A DNA stretch of 64,000 bases from CAIZGX01 sp964385405 (GCA_964385405.1 CAYLOT010000011.1:1-64000), one strand, 5' to 3'; numbered from the stretch's first letter, positions 41,705 through 51,326 are shown. Program-made: numbers and translations. Notes: generated by a model not told the origin, from the letters alone.

Positions 41705-43249
41705 GTGAAAAAACTTGTAATTCTCTCCGCTATTTCAATCAGTTCAATTGGCGCATTCGCCCAAGTAACTTGGAGCGAAAACATAGCGCCCATTTTATTT
41801 GAACACTGCACCAAATGCCACCACGAGGGTGGAATAGGCCCCTCTTCGTTCATGACATACGACGATGCATACAACAGTTCGGTGGGAATATTGGGCGCAA
41901 TAACTTCGGGACAAATGCCCCCTTGGCCAGCGGATCCGAATTACCGTCATTTCGTAGGGGAAAACGTGCTTACTCAAGCAGAAAAACAGGCCATTGAGGA
42001 TTGGTTGGTTGGAGGGGCATTAAGCGGTGACCTTGCACTCGCTCCGCCAACACCTGTTTACAACAACAATACACAACTTCCCTCTGTTGACCAAACTTTC
42101 ACAACACCGAACTATACCAGTCCTGCAACAAACAGCGATTACTACCGAACCTTCGTTATTCCGAGTGGTTTGACACAAGACGGATGGATAGATGGTATTG
42201 AAATTATTCCTGGAAATGCAGACATTGTTCACCACGTTGTGATTTCTTACGATCCCACGGGGGCGGGCGCTACGCTCGATGCAAATGACCCCGGGGCAGG
42301 ATTTCAGTCGAGCGGAGGAGGTTTAGTTGACGGTGCGAAATTCCTTGCCGCTTGGGCGCCCGGTGGCGGACCTTTGTGGGTGCCTTTTGGATTCGCACAG
42401 CGATTAGAAGCGGACGGAGATTTATTGGTTGAATTCCATTATCCGGCAGGGTCTCTCGGTCAGTCAGATCAAACTACTATAAACCTTCATTATTCAGACG
42501 ACCCCACACCGCGAGAAGTTTGGTATAACCCCATACTGAATCATGCGCCTGGAATTTTAGATCAGAACTTCCTATTTATTCCTGCCAATCAAACTGCAAC
42601 ATTTACCGAAACTTATAACGTTCCTTTAGATGTAACCCTCATTGGCACGTTCCCTCACATGCATCGTATTGGAAGGAGCATCAGCAGTTGGGCCGAGTTA
42701 CCTGGCGGAGGAACTGAGCCGCTGATAAGCATTCCAAGTTGGGATTTCAATTGGCAGTTGAGTTACAACTACCCACAATTAATTCACATTCCACAAAACA
42801 CGAACTTACGCGCTGAAGCCTTCTACGATAACACTTCTGCGAATCCATACAATCCCAATAGCCCACCTCAATTGGTTATGGCGGGGGAAGAAACGGGAGA
42901 TGAAATGATGATCGTTTTCTTCGCATACACCTATTACTTACCAGGAGATGAAGACATTGTTGTTGAACCAATCGTTGGCACAGAAGAGCAGCATGTTGTG
43001 CAGCAGCAATTCGATATTTTCCCAAATCCGAACAACGGAACATTCAACATTCAAACGTTCAATCAACGCTTCGATAAAGCGGTTATAACCGTTACAGACA
43101 TAAGCGGAAAAATCGTTTATGAAGCGAATATGAATATCCCCGGTGGAATGCACACGCAGTCAGTAGAACTGAATCTCCCGAAAGGAATTTATGTGCTACA
43201 CGCTGAAGGAACAACCACTCACGAAAGTGAGCGTTTCATTGTTGAATAA
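41705..43249 (+). CDS. Secreted heme c / copper monooxygenase-like protein with T9SS type A tail
   Basis: The 514-residue protein starts at GTG (41705) with a signal peptide (MKKLVILSAISISSIGAFAQ). Residues about 21-110 form a cytochrome c-like domain with the heme site CTKCHH and a candidate Met ligand in GQMPPWP. Residues about 140-410 resemble the copper type II, ascorbate-dependent (PHM-like) monooxygenase fold, with VHHVVISYDP, LLVEFHYPAGSLGQSDQT and FPHMHRIGRS as likely copper ligands. The end (IFPNPNNGTFNI ... YVLHAEG) is a T9SS sorting domain. Substrate and activity are unknown. Confidence 0.8.
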   Translation: MKKLVILSAISISSIGAFAQVTWSENIAPILFEHCTKCHHEGGIGPSSFMTYDDAYNSSVGILGAITSGQMPPWPADPNYRHFVGENVLTQAEKQAIEDWLVGGALSGDLALAPPTPVYNNNTQLPSVDQTFTTPNYTSPATNSDYYRTFVIPSGLTQDGWIDGIEIIPGNADIVHHVVISYDPTGAGATLDANDPGAGFQSSGGGLVDGAKFLAAWAPGGGPLWVPFGFAQRLEADGDLLVEFHYPAGSLGQSDQTTINLHYSDDPTPREVWYNPILNHAPGILDQNFLFIPANQTATFTETYNVPLDVTLIGTFPHMHRIGRSISSWAELPGGGTEPLISIPSWDFNWQLSYNYPQLIHIPQNTNLRAEAFYDNTSANPYNPNSPPQLVMAGEETGDEMMIVFFAYTYYLPGDEDIVVEPIVGTEEQHVVQQQFDIFPNPNNGTFNIQTFNQRFDKAVITVTDISGKIVYEANMNIPGGMHTQSVELNLPKGIYVLHAEGTTTHESERFIVE

Positions 43250-44341
43250 CTACAGCGAAAACTTCAGCGAAAAGACGTTGCTATAGAGAACGTCGGAAGA
43301 ATTTCCAACATCTGATAACGCATAGTCGATGAACATTTTTCGAAGGCGAATGCCAATGCCAATGTTTGGTTGATATGTGATGTACTCTTCTTCGAAATCC
43401 TTTACGCGCTGGGCGTTTCCAACACCAGCGCGAAAAAATATCGTGTTTGAATAACCCAATTCCAATCCTACATTCGGATCAATACTGAAGACATTACCAG
43501 ACACCAACGCATTGCGCTGTCCGTCTGTAGTGAAGGTCGCATTTCCTTCCACCAAAAAAGAAATTTTGTCTTTGTTGAATTTATAGCCTGCTCCGAGAAT
43601 GGCGCGCGGCAAAGCTATTTCTAAACCGTTTTGGGGTAACGTATTGCCTGTTTGTTGAAAGACTGAAGTAGCGGTTGAGCCCAAGCTGAAAGACCATGCG
43701 TTGAACGTTGAACTTGCATCGCGAACAACTGCGCCCAAGCACAAATGCTTTCCTTGGTATTGCGCGCCGAGATCGAATCCAAATCCGAAGGAACGCGCAA
43801 AATCTCCGATCTGTCGGTAGATAATTTTTGCCGTGCCGCCAATGTTTACGCGACTTGCCCAAGGCTTGTGAATAAAGGGAACCCCCTTCTTTGCGTAAGA
43901 AAACAAGAACGCATAATCTGCAGCATTGAAAGTGGTAACTCTTGAATAATCAATGTTTCCATTGGGATCATATAAGTCCAATGTATTCGGAATATCATCG
44001 ATTCCAAATCGAATAAGCGAAAAGGAAGCCGCCGAAGTTGAATCCAATCTTTTGCCCACAGCTGCATAATCGAATTTAGCAATTCCTGCATAAGACTCAC
44101 TGTGCATAAGAGCAGCATCGAGTTTATTTCCCAAGGCTAAAAGTCCTGCCGGATTCCAATATCCAGATGTAACATCATTCACGCTGCTCACTTGTGCTTG
44201 CGACATACCCATGGCACGAGCGCCGACCCCGATTTGCAAAAATTCATTCACATATACACGTGCAACTTGCGCGTGTGTGAAATGTGACGCGCAAAGAAAA
44301 GCGAGTACTGAAACAATTTTAGAAAGGAATCTTTTATTCAT
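43250..44341 (-). CDS. PorV/PorQ family outer-membrane protein
   Basis: The 363-residue protein has a signal peptide (about 1-24) and the family opening EFLQIGVGARAMGMSQAQVS, with SVNDVTSGYWNPAGLL (about 52-67), the hallmark of the FadL-like PorV/PorQ group. PorV is the T9SS shuttle; PorQ-like and other paralogues have varied roles, and I cannot say which this is. Its stop directly abuts that of the convergent monooxygenase-like T9SS cargo gene (TAA next to TAG on the other strand). Confidence 0.82.
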   Translation of the reverse strand: MNKRFLSKIVSVLAFLCASHFTHAQVARVYVNEFLQIGVGARAMGMSQAQVSSVNDVTSGYWNPAGLLALGNKLDAALMHSESYAGIAKFDYAAVGKRLDSTSAASFSLIRFGIDDIPNTLDLYDPNGNIDYSRVTTFNAADYAFLFSYAKKGVPFIHKPWASRVNIGGTAKIIYRQIGDFARSFGFGFDLGAQYQGKHLCLGAVVRDASSTFNAWSFSLGSTATSVFQQTGNTLPQNGLEIALPRAILGAGYKFNKDKISFLVEGNATFTTDGQRNALVSGNVFSIDPNVGLELGYSNTIFFRAGVGNAQRVKDFEEEYITYQPNIGIGIRLRKMFIDYALSDVGNSSDVLYSNVFSLKFSL

Positions 44342-44379
44342 GAGCGACGTTGAAACGAAGGAGGTTACAGTTTATTATC

Positions 44380-45024
44380 TTAAACCGAAATTACTTCCTC
44401 AACCACACTTGGTAACTTCGCTTTCAATAAGTTTTCAATACCTCCCTTGAGTGTAGCTGTTGATGAAGGGCATCCAGCACACGAGCCTTTCATTTCAACA
44501 AAAACTTTCTTGTCTTCGTAAGCTACAAAATCAATAGCACCGCCATCGGCCTCTACAGCTGGACGCACAAACTCTTCCAAAAGAGCCATAATGGAGTCGT
44601 CGTATTCAGAAGGTTTGAATTTAGATCTGTCTATAACCGAAGGTTTCGAACCGCCGGCTTTGGCCTCTTCAATCATAGTTGCACTTCTGCTCATGAGCTC
44701 AGCAGGAACTGTAGAAACCGCAATTTCGTTGTCCATGAGCCACTCGCGAATATATTCGCGCAACTGCATCACAATCATGTCCCAATCAATAGTAGCGTCT
44801 TTCGTTACCGTAACGAAATTATGCGCAACAAAAACATTGGTTACAAATGGAAAATTGAAAAGCTCTTCCGCCAATGGCGATGAGCCCGTTGCTTCAGCCT
44901 TTGACTTATATTCAACTTGAAGTCCGCCCGTTAACAACAAACGATCCGCAACAAACTTCATAGATGAAGGATTCGGTGTCATTTCAGCATATACAGAGGT
45001 CGGAATTTTTTTTCTTTCGTTCAT
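44380..45024 (-). CDS. NifU-like iron-sulfur cluster carrier (Nfu type)
   Basis: The 214-residue protein has an N-terminal Nfu_N domain (about 8-95, YAEMTPNPSSMKFVADRLLL) and a C-terminal NifU domain (about 135-214) with the cluster-binding CAGCPSSTATLK. It passes [4Fe-4S] clusters to target enzymes; IspG, RlmN and HemW encoded here need such clusters. The ATG at 45024 is chosen because a TACCTTTG element ends 4 bases before it, while the in-frame ATG at 45066 lies upstream of that element. Confidence 0.9.
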   Translation of the reverse strand: MNERKKIPTSVYAEMTPNPSSMKFVADRLLLTGGLQVEYKSKAEATGSSPLAEELFNFPFVTNVFVAHNFVTVTKDATIDWDMIVMQLREYIREWLMDNEIAVSTVPAELMSRSATMIEEAKAGGSKPSVIDRSKFKPSEYDDSIMALLEEFVRPAVEADGGAIDFVAYEDKKVFVEMKGSCAGCPSSTATLKGGIENLLKAKLPSVVEEVISV

Positions 45025-45028
45025 GGAA

Positions 45029-45036
45029 CAAAGGTA
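45029..45036 (-). promoter_or_regulatory. -7 element of the Nfu gene, 4 bases from the ATG
   Basis: TACCTTTG on the minus strand, followed by four bases and the ATG at 45024. It has the same spacing as at purK, thyA and the TauE gene. Confidence 0.65.
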
Positions 45037-45084
45037 ATTCCATTCAAGGAAAACATTTACACCCAATGTTCATTTGAATCCCAC

Positions 45085-45092
45085 TATTTTTG
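45085..45092 (+). promoter_or_regulatory. -7 element of the amidohydrolase operon
   Basis: TATTTTTG matches TAnnTTTG, 38 bases before the ATG at 45131. No -33 element at the right distance is seen. Confidence 0.4.
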
Positions 45093-45130
45093 TTTGAATC
45101 GTTCGTGAATTTTTCACTTCAACACACAAC

Positions 45131-48100
45131 ATGAGAAAACTCTTGGTCTTCATTTTACTTGTATCGAATGGCATTGTTGCATTCGCACAAGAAACCTTTC
45201 CGTTCAACGGTGTCCGTCCGAAGGACGTGAGTGCCTATGCGCTAACTAACGCTACGGTCTATTCCACTCCAGAAAATAAATTGGAAGGAGCAACCGTCAT
45301 TATTGAAAAAGGAAAAATTAAAGCAGTTGGAAAGAACATTCCAATTCCCTCGAACTGCGCTGTAATTGACGCCTCAGGTAAATTCATTTATGCTGGATTC
45401 ATAGACGCCTTTTCTACCTATGGTATTCCAAAGAAGCAAAATGACAATCGCGGCGAAGAAACAGAAGACTCAGGAAAAAATGTGCTCGGCTGGAATGCCG
45501 CCATTCATCCGGAATACAACGCCTCCTTTCAACTTCAACACAATGAAGAAGAGGCTGAAAGTTATCGCAATGCGGGCATAACCAGTGTATGCGCACACAA
45601 AGCCGACGGTATTTCACGCGGAACGGGTGCACTTGTTTCATTAGGCAATGAAATCCATGCCGATGTGATTAGCCCAGAAGCTGCTGCCTATTTTTCTTTC
45701 AACAAAGGAAGCAGTCCGCAACAATATCCGTCATCCATAATGGGAAGCATTGCACTTCTTAGACAAACCTACTGCGATGCCAATTGGTACGCGAATTCGA
45801 AAGGAAACGGAGAAACAAATTTGACGTTGCGTGCGCTCAATGCAAGTAGCAATCTTCCTCAGATCTTTGAAGCAAACGACAAATGGAATATTCTTCGTGC
45901 AGATGCGGTGGGAGATGAGTTCGGGGTTCAATACTTATTCAAATCAGGTGGCAATGAATACCAGCGATTGGAAGACATGAAAGCCACAAAAGGAAGATTC
46001 ATTGTTCCCGTGAACTATCCACAAGCATTCGATGTTAGTGACCCTGCGAGCAACAGATATATCTCAACAGCAGAGTTGAAACACTGGGAACTCGCGCCTT
46101 ACAACCTCGCTTATTTGCACAAGGCGGGAATAGAATTTTGCATCACATCAAGCGGTCTTGAAGACAAAGGTCAATTGATTGAAAACGTAAAAATCGCCGT
46201 AGACAACGGACTGCCTGCTAACATTGCATTGGCTGCGTTAACAACAAGACCAGCTCAATACCTGAACGCTCAAACCCGCATAGGATCGATACTTGCGGGA
46301 TACGACGCAAATCTTGTGATTACGAATAAAGAGCTTTTTACTAACGACGCAAAGATCCTTGAAACATGGGTGAATGGAAAGCCTTACTTCGTTTCAAACG
46401 CAGCGTCTCTCTCACTTGAAGGTACTTATAGCATTTCCGTTTTAGGGACAACTGTTCAAGCCGAAAGCAAAAAAGGAAAAGGAGATGAAGTCATTGTTTC
46501 TTCGAATTTAAAAACCTCTGACACATTAAAAAAACTTCATGAAGCGCTAGGATCTACGGCCAAAGATTCAACTTTGTTTCAGTTAAAGTTGCAATTGAAA
46601 GATGGGTTTCCTGTTGGAGAGCTAACACTCGATAGCACGGCATTCGCGCGCGTTTCAGGAAACATTCACAACAAAGAAAAAGAACTCGTTTTAGATTTAA
46701 TGTCCTTTGGAAAAACACCATTTTCTGTGAGTGCAATTGTGGTTGCTCTTCCGAAAAAAGAAGAAGAAAAGAAAGGCGAAAAATCAAAACAACTTCCAAG
46801 TGAAATCGTTTATCCCTTCACCGCATACGGAAGAAGCACACTTCCGAAAAAAGAGAATGTGGTTTTCAGAAATGCCACGTTGTGGACCTGCGAAAACGGA
46901 AATATTCAAGAAGGCGATTTGTGGGTGAAGAATGGAAAGATTGCTGGAATAGGCGTTGATCTTAGCATTCCAAGTGGAGAGACGGTTCAGGAAATTGACG
47001 CGAAGGGTAAACACATTTCTCCAGGAATCATTGACGAGCATAGCCACATTGCACTTTCCAGTGTGAATGAAGGAACGCAAGCCAGTAGCGCTGAAGTAGA
47101 AGAAGGAAGTGTTATTTATCCGGAAGACATTGACATCTACCGTCAACTTTCAGGAGGAACAACAGCCTCTCAATTGCTTCACGGAAGTGCGAATCCGATT
47201 GGCGGACAGAGCGCATTGGTAAAGTTACGTTGGGGAGTGAATGCCGAAGGAATGAAGATTGAAAACGCACCTGGCTTTATCAAATTCGCACTGGGAGAAA
47301 ACGTGAAGCAAAGCAACTGGGGGGATCGCGCAGTAACACGTTTTCCGCAAACCCGCATGGGAGTTGAGCAAGTTTACTACGATCATTTCTATCGCGCATT
47401 GGAATATGGTAAGGCGTGGGACAACTACAACGCGGCTTGCAAGAAAGTGAAGAAAGGTCTTCCAATGCCAATCGCTCCACGCAGAGATTTAGAGTTAGAA
47501 ACCATATTAGAAATCCTTCGTAAGGAACGTTTCATTACGTGTCACAGTTATGTCCAAAGTGAAATCAACATGCTCATGCACGTGGCAGATAGTTTCAATT
47601 TTAAGATAAATACGTTCACGCATATTTTAGAAGGCTATAAGCTAGCAGACAAAATGAAAGCCCACGGAGCGGGCGCTTCTACATTCAGCGATTGGTGGGC
47701 CTACAAGGCAGAAGTGAAAGACGCCATTCCATACAACGCTGCGCTTATGTACGAGCAAGGAATTGTTGTTGCCATTAATTCAGACGATGCCGAAATGGGC
47801 GCACGCTTAAATCAAGAAGCTGGAAAGATTGTAAAATACGGAAGCGTTCCAGCGGAAGAAGCGCTGAAAATGGTAACGTTAAATCCGGCAAAACTTCTTC
47901 ACTTAGACGACCGCATGGGATCGCTTAAAGTAGGCAAAGACGCAGACTTCGTGGTATGGAACAACGAACCGTTGAGCATTTATGCACGTGCAGAGAAGAC
48001 CTATATCGATGGTGCTTGTTACTTCAGTATTGAAGAAGATGAAAAAGCAAGAGAGGCATTTACCGCTGAACGTGAGCGCATCATTCAAAAAATGGAAGCG

Positions 48101-48214
48101 GCAAAAAATGGTGGTGCATCAACGAGAAAACCACAACCAAAGACACCGCATCATTTCCATTGCAACAGCTTGGACGAAACTTCTAAGGGTATTTTCATTA
48201 AAGAGAGAGAATAA
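45131..48214 (+). CDS. Exported two-module amidohydrolase-family protein
   Basis: The 1027-residue protein has a signal peptide (MRKLLVFILLVSNGIVAFAQ) and two amidohydrolase modules. Module 1 (about 35-425) keeps the fold-like frame (GKIKAVGKNIPIP, GSILAGYDANLVI) but where the metal-binding HxH should be it reads IDAFSTYG. Module 2 (about 570-985) has the expected IDEHSHIA, a His in CHSYVQSEI, a His in THILEGY and the Asp in INSDDAEMG, so it should bind metal. Family members are imidazolonepropionase- or prolidase-like hydrolases; the substrate is unknown. One base separates it from the next amidohydrolase gene. Confidence 0.83.
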   Translation: MRKLLVFILLVSNGIVAFAQETFPFNGVRPKDVSAYALTNATVYSTPENKLEGATVIIEKGKIKAVGKNIPIPSNCAVIDASGKFIYAGFIDAFSTYGIPKKQNDNRGEETEDSGKNVLGWNAAIHPEYNASFQLQHNEEEAESYRNAGITSVCAHKADGISRGTGALVSLGNEIHADVISPEAAAYFSFNKGSSPQQYPSSIMGSIALLRQTYCDANWYANSKGNGETNLTLRALNASSNLPQIFEANDKWNILRADAVGDEFGVQYLFKSGGNEYQRLEDMKATKGRFIVPVNYPQAFDVSDPASNRYISTAELKHWELAPYNLAYLHKAGIEFCITSSGLEDKGQLIENVKIAVDNGLPANIALAALTTRPAQYLNAQTRIGSILAGYDANLVITNKELFTNDAKILETWVNGKPYFVSNAASLSLEGTYSISVLGTTVQAESKKGKGDEVIVSSNLKTSDTLKKLHEALGSTAKDSTLFQLKLQLKDGFPVGELTLDSTAFARVSGNIHNKEKELVLDLMSFGKTPFSVSAIVVALPKKEEEKKGEKSKQLPSEIVYPFTAYGRSTLPKKENVVFRNATLWTCENGNIQEGDLWVKNGKIAGIGVDLSIPSGETVQEIDAKGKHISPGIIDEHSHIALSSVNEGTQASSAEVEEGSVIYPEDIDIYRQLSGGTTASQLLHGSANPIGGQSALVKLRWGVNAEGMKIENAPGFIKFALGENVKQSNWGDRAVTRFPQTRMGVEQVYYDHFYRALEYGKAWDNYNAACKKVKKGLPMPIAPRRDLELETILEILRKERFITCHSYVQSEINMLMHVADSFNFKINTFTHILEGYKLADKMKAHGAGASTFSDWWAYKAEVKDAIPYNAALMYEQGIVVAINSDDAEMGARLNQEAGKIVKYGSVPAEEALKMVTLNPAKLLHLDDRMGSLKVGKDADFVVWNNEPLSIYARAEKTYIDGACYFSIEEDEKAREAFTAERERIIQKMEAAKNGGASTRKPQPKTPHHFHCNSLDETSKGIFIKERE

Positions 48215-48215
48215 G

Positions 48216-49532
48216 ATGATAAAAAAATTATTTGTTTTTATTGCGTGTATATCAGCAGTTGCTGTTCATGCGCAACACCGACCAACTCCAGCACCAGCGC
48301 AGAGCAATTCGATTCTGTTGACCAACTGCTATGCACATTTAGGAAACGGAAAAGTCATTGAAAACGCATACATCGCTTTTGAAAACGGTGTGATTACGCT
48401 TGTTGCAGACGCCACTGTTTCTCGCATAGATGTGACCAAATTCGACAAGGTAATACCTATTGAAGGTCAGCATGTTTATCCTGGATTTATTGCACCGAAC
48501 TCTTCGTTGGGATTGGTTGAAATAGATGCGATACGTGCGCAGAATGATTTGTATGAAGTAGGCACATTCAAACCGAGCGTTCGTTCGGTTATTGCGTACA
48601 ACTCAGACTCGGAAATTATTCCCACCGTTCGTTCGAACGGTGTGTTACTTGGACAAGTAACACCACGTGGTGGAATAATTTCAGGCTCTTCGTCTGTCAT
48701 GCAATTCGATGCTTGGAACTGGGAAGACGCTGTGGTGCGCGCAGACGACGGCCTACATCTGAACTGGCCGCAAGTCATTCACAGACACTACGACAAAGGC
48801 AGAATCTTGGTCTCAAAGGTGAAGAGCTACGACCAACAAAAACGCGAAATAGAATTGTTCTTCCGAGATGCAAAAGCATACGCCAAAGCCCCAAAAGGAG
48901 ATTTGACAGAACTTCGCTTCGAAGCCATGAAAGGACTTTTCGATGGAAGCAAAACACTCTACGTTCATGCAGATGAATTGAAGTCTATTCACGAAGCGGT
49001 TCAATTCAAACGCGATATGGGCATTGTAAAAATGGTTCTTGTAGGTGGTTACGACGCTCCGCTTGCAACAACTATTCTGAAAGAAGAAAACATCGCGGTT
49101 CTTCTTCGTCGTGTGCATGATCTTGCTTCATTAGACGAAGACGATCCGCATGCCTCTTTCGCATTAGCAAAAAAATTATACGATGCTGGAATTCTCTTCG
49201 CTTTCCAAAACGAAGGTGACATGGAGCGCATGGGAACGCGTAACCTTCCGTTCATGGCGGGAACTGCTGTGGCACATGGACTTCCTTACGAAGAGGCAGT
49301 TAAAGCACTCACATTAAATGCCGCGCAAATATTAGGCATCGATAAAAAATTTGGAAGTCTTGAAGTTGGCAAAAGCGCAACGCTTTTTGTTTCATACGGC
49401 GATGCGTTAAATGTTACAACCAACAATCTGCGTTTGGCTTTTATCGATGGAAGAAAAATTGAATTGAGCAACATGCAAACAGAAATGTACTTGTTGTACA
49501 AGAACAAATACGATAAAGAACGAAGCAAATAA
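48216..49532 (+). CDS. Exported amidohydrolase-family protein lacking metal ligands
   Basis: Starting at 48216 the protein has 438 residues and a signal peptide (MIKKLFVFIACISAVAVHAQ). A longer in-frame ORF begins inside the previous gene and is rejected. The fold markers are present (YPGFIAPNSSLGL at the place of GFID.H.H, AVKALTLNAAQILGIDKKFG and LEVGKSATLFV near the end), but the HxH motif is replaced by PNSSLG and the late Asp region reads FQNEGDMERMG. It may be a non-catalytic partner of the upstream enzyme (inference). Confidence 0.78.
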   Translation: MIKKLFVFIACISAVAVHAQHRPTPAPAQSNSILLTNCYAHLGNGKVIENAYIAFENGVITLVADATVSRIDVTKFDKVIPIEGQHVYPGFIAPNSSLGLVEIDAIRAQNDLYEVGTFKPSVRSVIAYNSDSEIIPTVRSNGVLLGQVTPRGGIISGSSSVMQFDAWNWEDAVVRADDGLHLNWPQVIHRHYDKGRILVSKVKSYDQQKREIELFFRDAKAYAKAPKGDLTELRFEAMKGLFDGSKTLYVHADELKSIHEAVQFKRDMGIVKMVLVGGYDAPLATTILKEENIAVLLRRVHDLASLDEDDPHASFALAKKLYDAGILFAFQNEGDMERMGTRNLPFMAGTAVAHGLPYEEAVKALTLNAAQILGIDKKFGSLEVGKSATLFVSYGDALNVTTNNLRLAFIDGRKIELSNMQTEMYLLYKNKYDKERSK

Positions 49533-49562
49533 AGCCGTTTCTTTGCAGCGAATTTTAACACT

Positions 49563-50540
49563 ATGGCACGCGTATTAACAGGCATTCAAAGTACCGGAAC
49601 ACCGCATTTAGGAAATGTGTTGGGCGCAATTGCTCCTGCAATTGAAATGAGTAATCACCCTTCAAACGAAGCGTATTTATTCATTGCCAATTTCCACACA
49701 TTAACTCAAATTAAAAACGCGGAAGAAATTCGTAACAACACCTACAGCGTAGCAGCAGCTTGGTTAGCGTGCGGTTTCAACACAGATAAAAATGTGTTCT
49801 ACCGACAAAGCGACGTGCCTGAAGTTACCGAACTCGCTTGGTATTTGAACTGCTTCACGCCGTTCCCTATGTTGGCGAATGCACACAGTTTTAAAGATCG
49901 TCAAGACCGTTTGAAAGAAGTAAACGCAGGGCTTTTCACTTACCCAGTCTTAATGGCCGCCGACATCTTGTTGTACGATGCAAACTTTGTTCCCGTAGGG
50001 AAAGATCAGCTTCAGCATTTGGAAATTACACGCGACATTGCTTCTTCATTCAACCATCAAATGGGAGAAACATTTGTATTGCCTGAATCAAAAGTGAACG
50101 AAGCAACAATGTTGGTTCCGGGTACCGACGGACAAAAAATGAGTAAGAGCTACGGCAATTACATTAACATTTTCCTTCCGGAAAAAGAATTGAAAGACGT
50201 CATTAACAAGAACATTGTAACGGACGCAACAAAGCTTGAAGATCCGAAAGATCCCAATTCAAACAGCATTGCAGCCTTGTATGAACTTATTGCTGGTGCC
50301 AGTGAAGCGGCAGTTCTACGTGAAAAACTCTTGGCTGGAAATTTCGGATGGGGACACGCGAAAAAAGAATTGCTCGAAGCCATTCTTTCTCGTTTCGAAA
50401 CGGAAAGAAAAAAATATTTCGAATACATTTCAGACTATTCTTCACTTGAGAACATTCTGAAACAAGGCGGAGAAAAAGCGCGAGTTACTGCAACAAATAC
50501 GCTTGACCGCGTGAGAAAAAATTTAGGTTATTCCGTATAA
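49563..50540 (+). CDS. trpS: Tryptophan--tRNA ligase
   Basis: Class I enzyme that charges tRNA-Trp. The 325-residue protein starts MARVLTGIQSTGTPHLGNVLG, in which PHLGN is the HIGH-type motif, and has the KMSKS motif in GTDGQKMSKSYGNYI (about 194-208). Length and layout are normal. It lies 30 bases after the second amidohydrolase gene and 39 bases before plsC on the same strand. Confidence 0.96.
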   Translation: MARVLTGIQSTGTPHLGNVLGAIAPAIEMSNHPSNEAYLFIANFHTLTQIKNAEEIRNNTYSVAAAWLACGFNTDKNVFYRQSDVPEVTELAWYLNCFTPFPMLANAHSFKDRQDRLKEVNAGLFTYPVLMAADILLYDANFVPVGKDQLQHLEITRDIASSFNHQMGETFVLPESKVNEATMLVPGTDGQKMSKSYGNYINIFLPEKELKDVINKNIVTDATKLEDPKDPNSNSIAALYELIAGASEAAVLREKLLAGNFGWGHAKKELLEAILSRFETERKKYFEYISDYSSLENILKQGGEKARVTATNTLDRVRKNLGYSV

Positions 50541-50579
50541 CCTTTCGTTTCGTATCTTACGCTTCTAAACCACCCAACC

Positions 50580-51326
50580 TTGCGCTACATCTTCGGGCCC
50601 ATATATTTTGTTTACAAACTTTGGATTGGTTTGGTGTTTTGGATTACGCTTATTTTTTTATACATCCCATTCGTTTGGGTGTACAAAAAAAGAGAGCGTC
50701 ACTTGAAAGCTTTCGCCCTTAAACGTTTCTGGGGAAAGCTCATTCGTAGATTAATTTTTTGTCCCATCGAAGTCACATTTGAAGCCCCTCTTCCAGAAGG
50801 ATCGTTCATTGTAGCTTCCAACCACAGCAGCTATCTCGATACGGTTTTTATGTATGAAGCCATTGGTCGAAATTTTTTATTTGTGGGAAAGGGTGAGTTG
50901 CTCAACTGGCCGCTCTTCTCTTTGTTTTTCCGCAAACAAGACATTCCTATTCGTCGCGGACAAACGAAAGCCGCGCTAGTCGCCATGGACCGTGTTGCGA
51001 AAAGTCTTCGAAACGGTATGAGTGTGGCCATCTATCCGGAAGGCACTATTCCAGACGATGCGCCGAAATTACTGCCGTTTAAAAACGGTGCCTTCAAAGT
51101 TGCCATTGAACAGCAAAAGCCTATTGTTCCTGTTACTTGGCACGCGAACTACAAAGTACTATTAGACCCTGCAAAGTTTTTTCAGTATTCCCTTCCACAT
51201 AAAATAAAGGTTACGGTGCACGCTCCCATTGCTACCGAAGGGCTAACTGCGGCCGATTTATTACCTTTGCGCTCTCAAGCGTTTGAAACCATTCAACGCG
51301 AATTGAATAAAACACATGAAAGTTGA
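50580..51326 (+). CDS. plsC: 1-acyl-sn-glycerol-3-phosphate acyltransferase
   Basis: Inner-membrane enzyme that makes phosphatidic acid from lysophosphatidic acid. The 248-residue protein has a hydrophobic N-terminus (about 12-37), the acyltransferase motif NHSSYLD (about 80-86), FVGKGELLNWPLF, and YPEGTIPDD (about 149-157). The start is TTG (50580); no ATG precedes the first membrane segment. The 3' end overlaps gatC by 11 bases. Confidence 0.9.
   Translation: MRYIFGPIYFVYKLWIGLVFWITLIFLYIPFVWVYKKRERHLKAFALKRFWGKLIRRLIFCPIEVTFEAPLPEGSFIVASNHSSYLDTVFMYEAIGRNFLFVGKGELLNWPLFSLFFRKQDIPIRRGQTKAALVAMDRVAKSLRNGMSVAIYPEGTIPDDAPKLLPFKNGAFKVAIEQQKPIVPVTWHANYKVLLDPAKFFQYSLPHKIKVTVHAPIATEGLTAADLLPLRSQAFETIQRELNKTHES

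Noticed and set aside
47982..48215. Amidohydrolase 2 starting inside amidohydrolase 1
   Set aside because: The signal peptide begins at the ATG at 48216; the extension is an out-of-frame reading of the previous gene.
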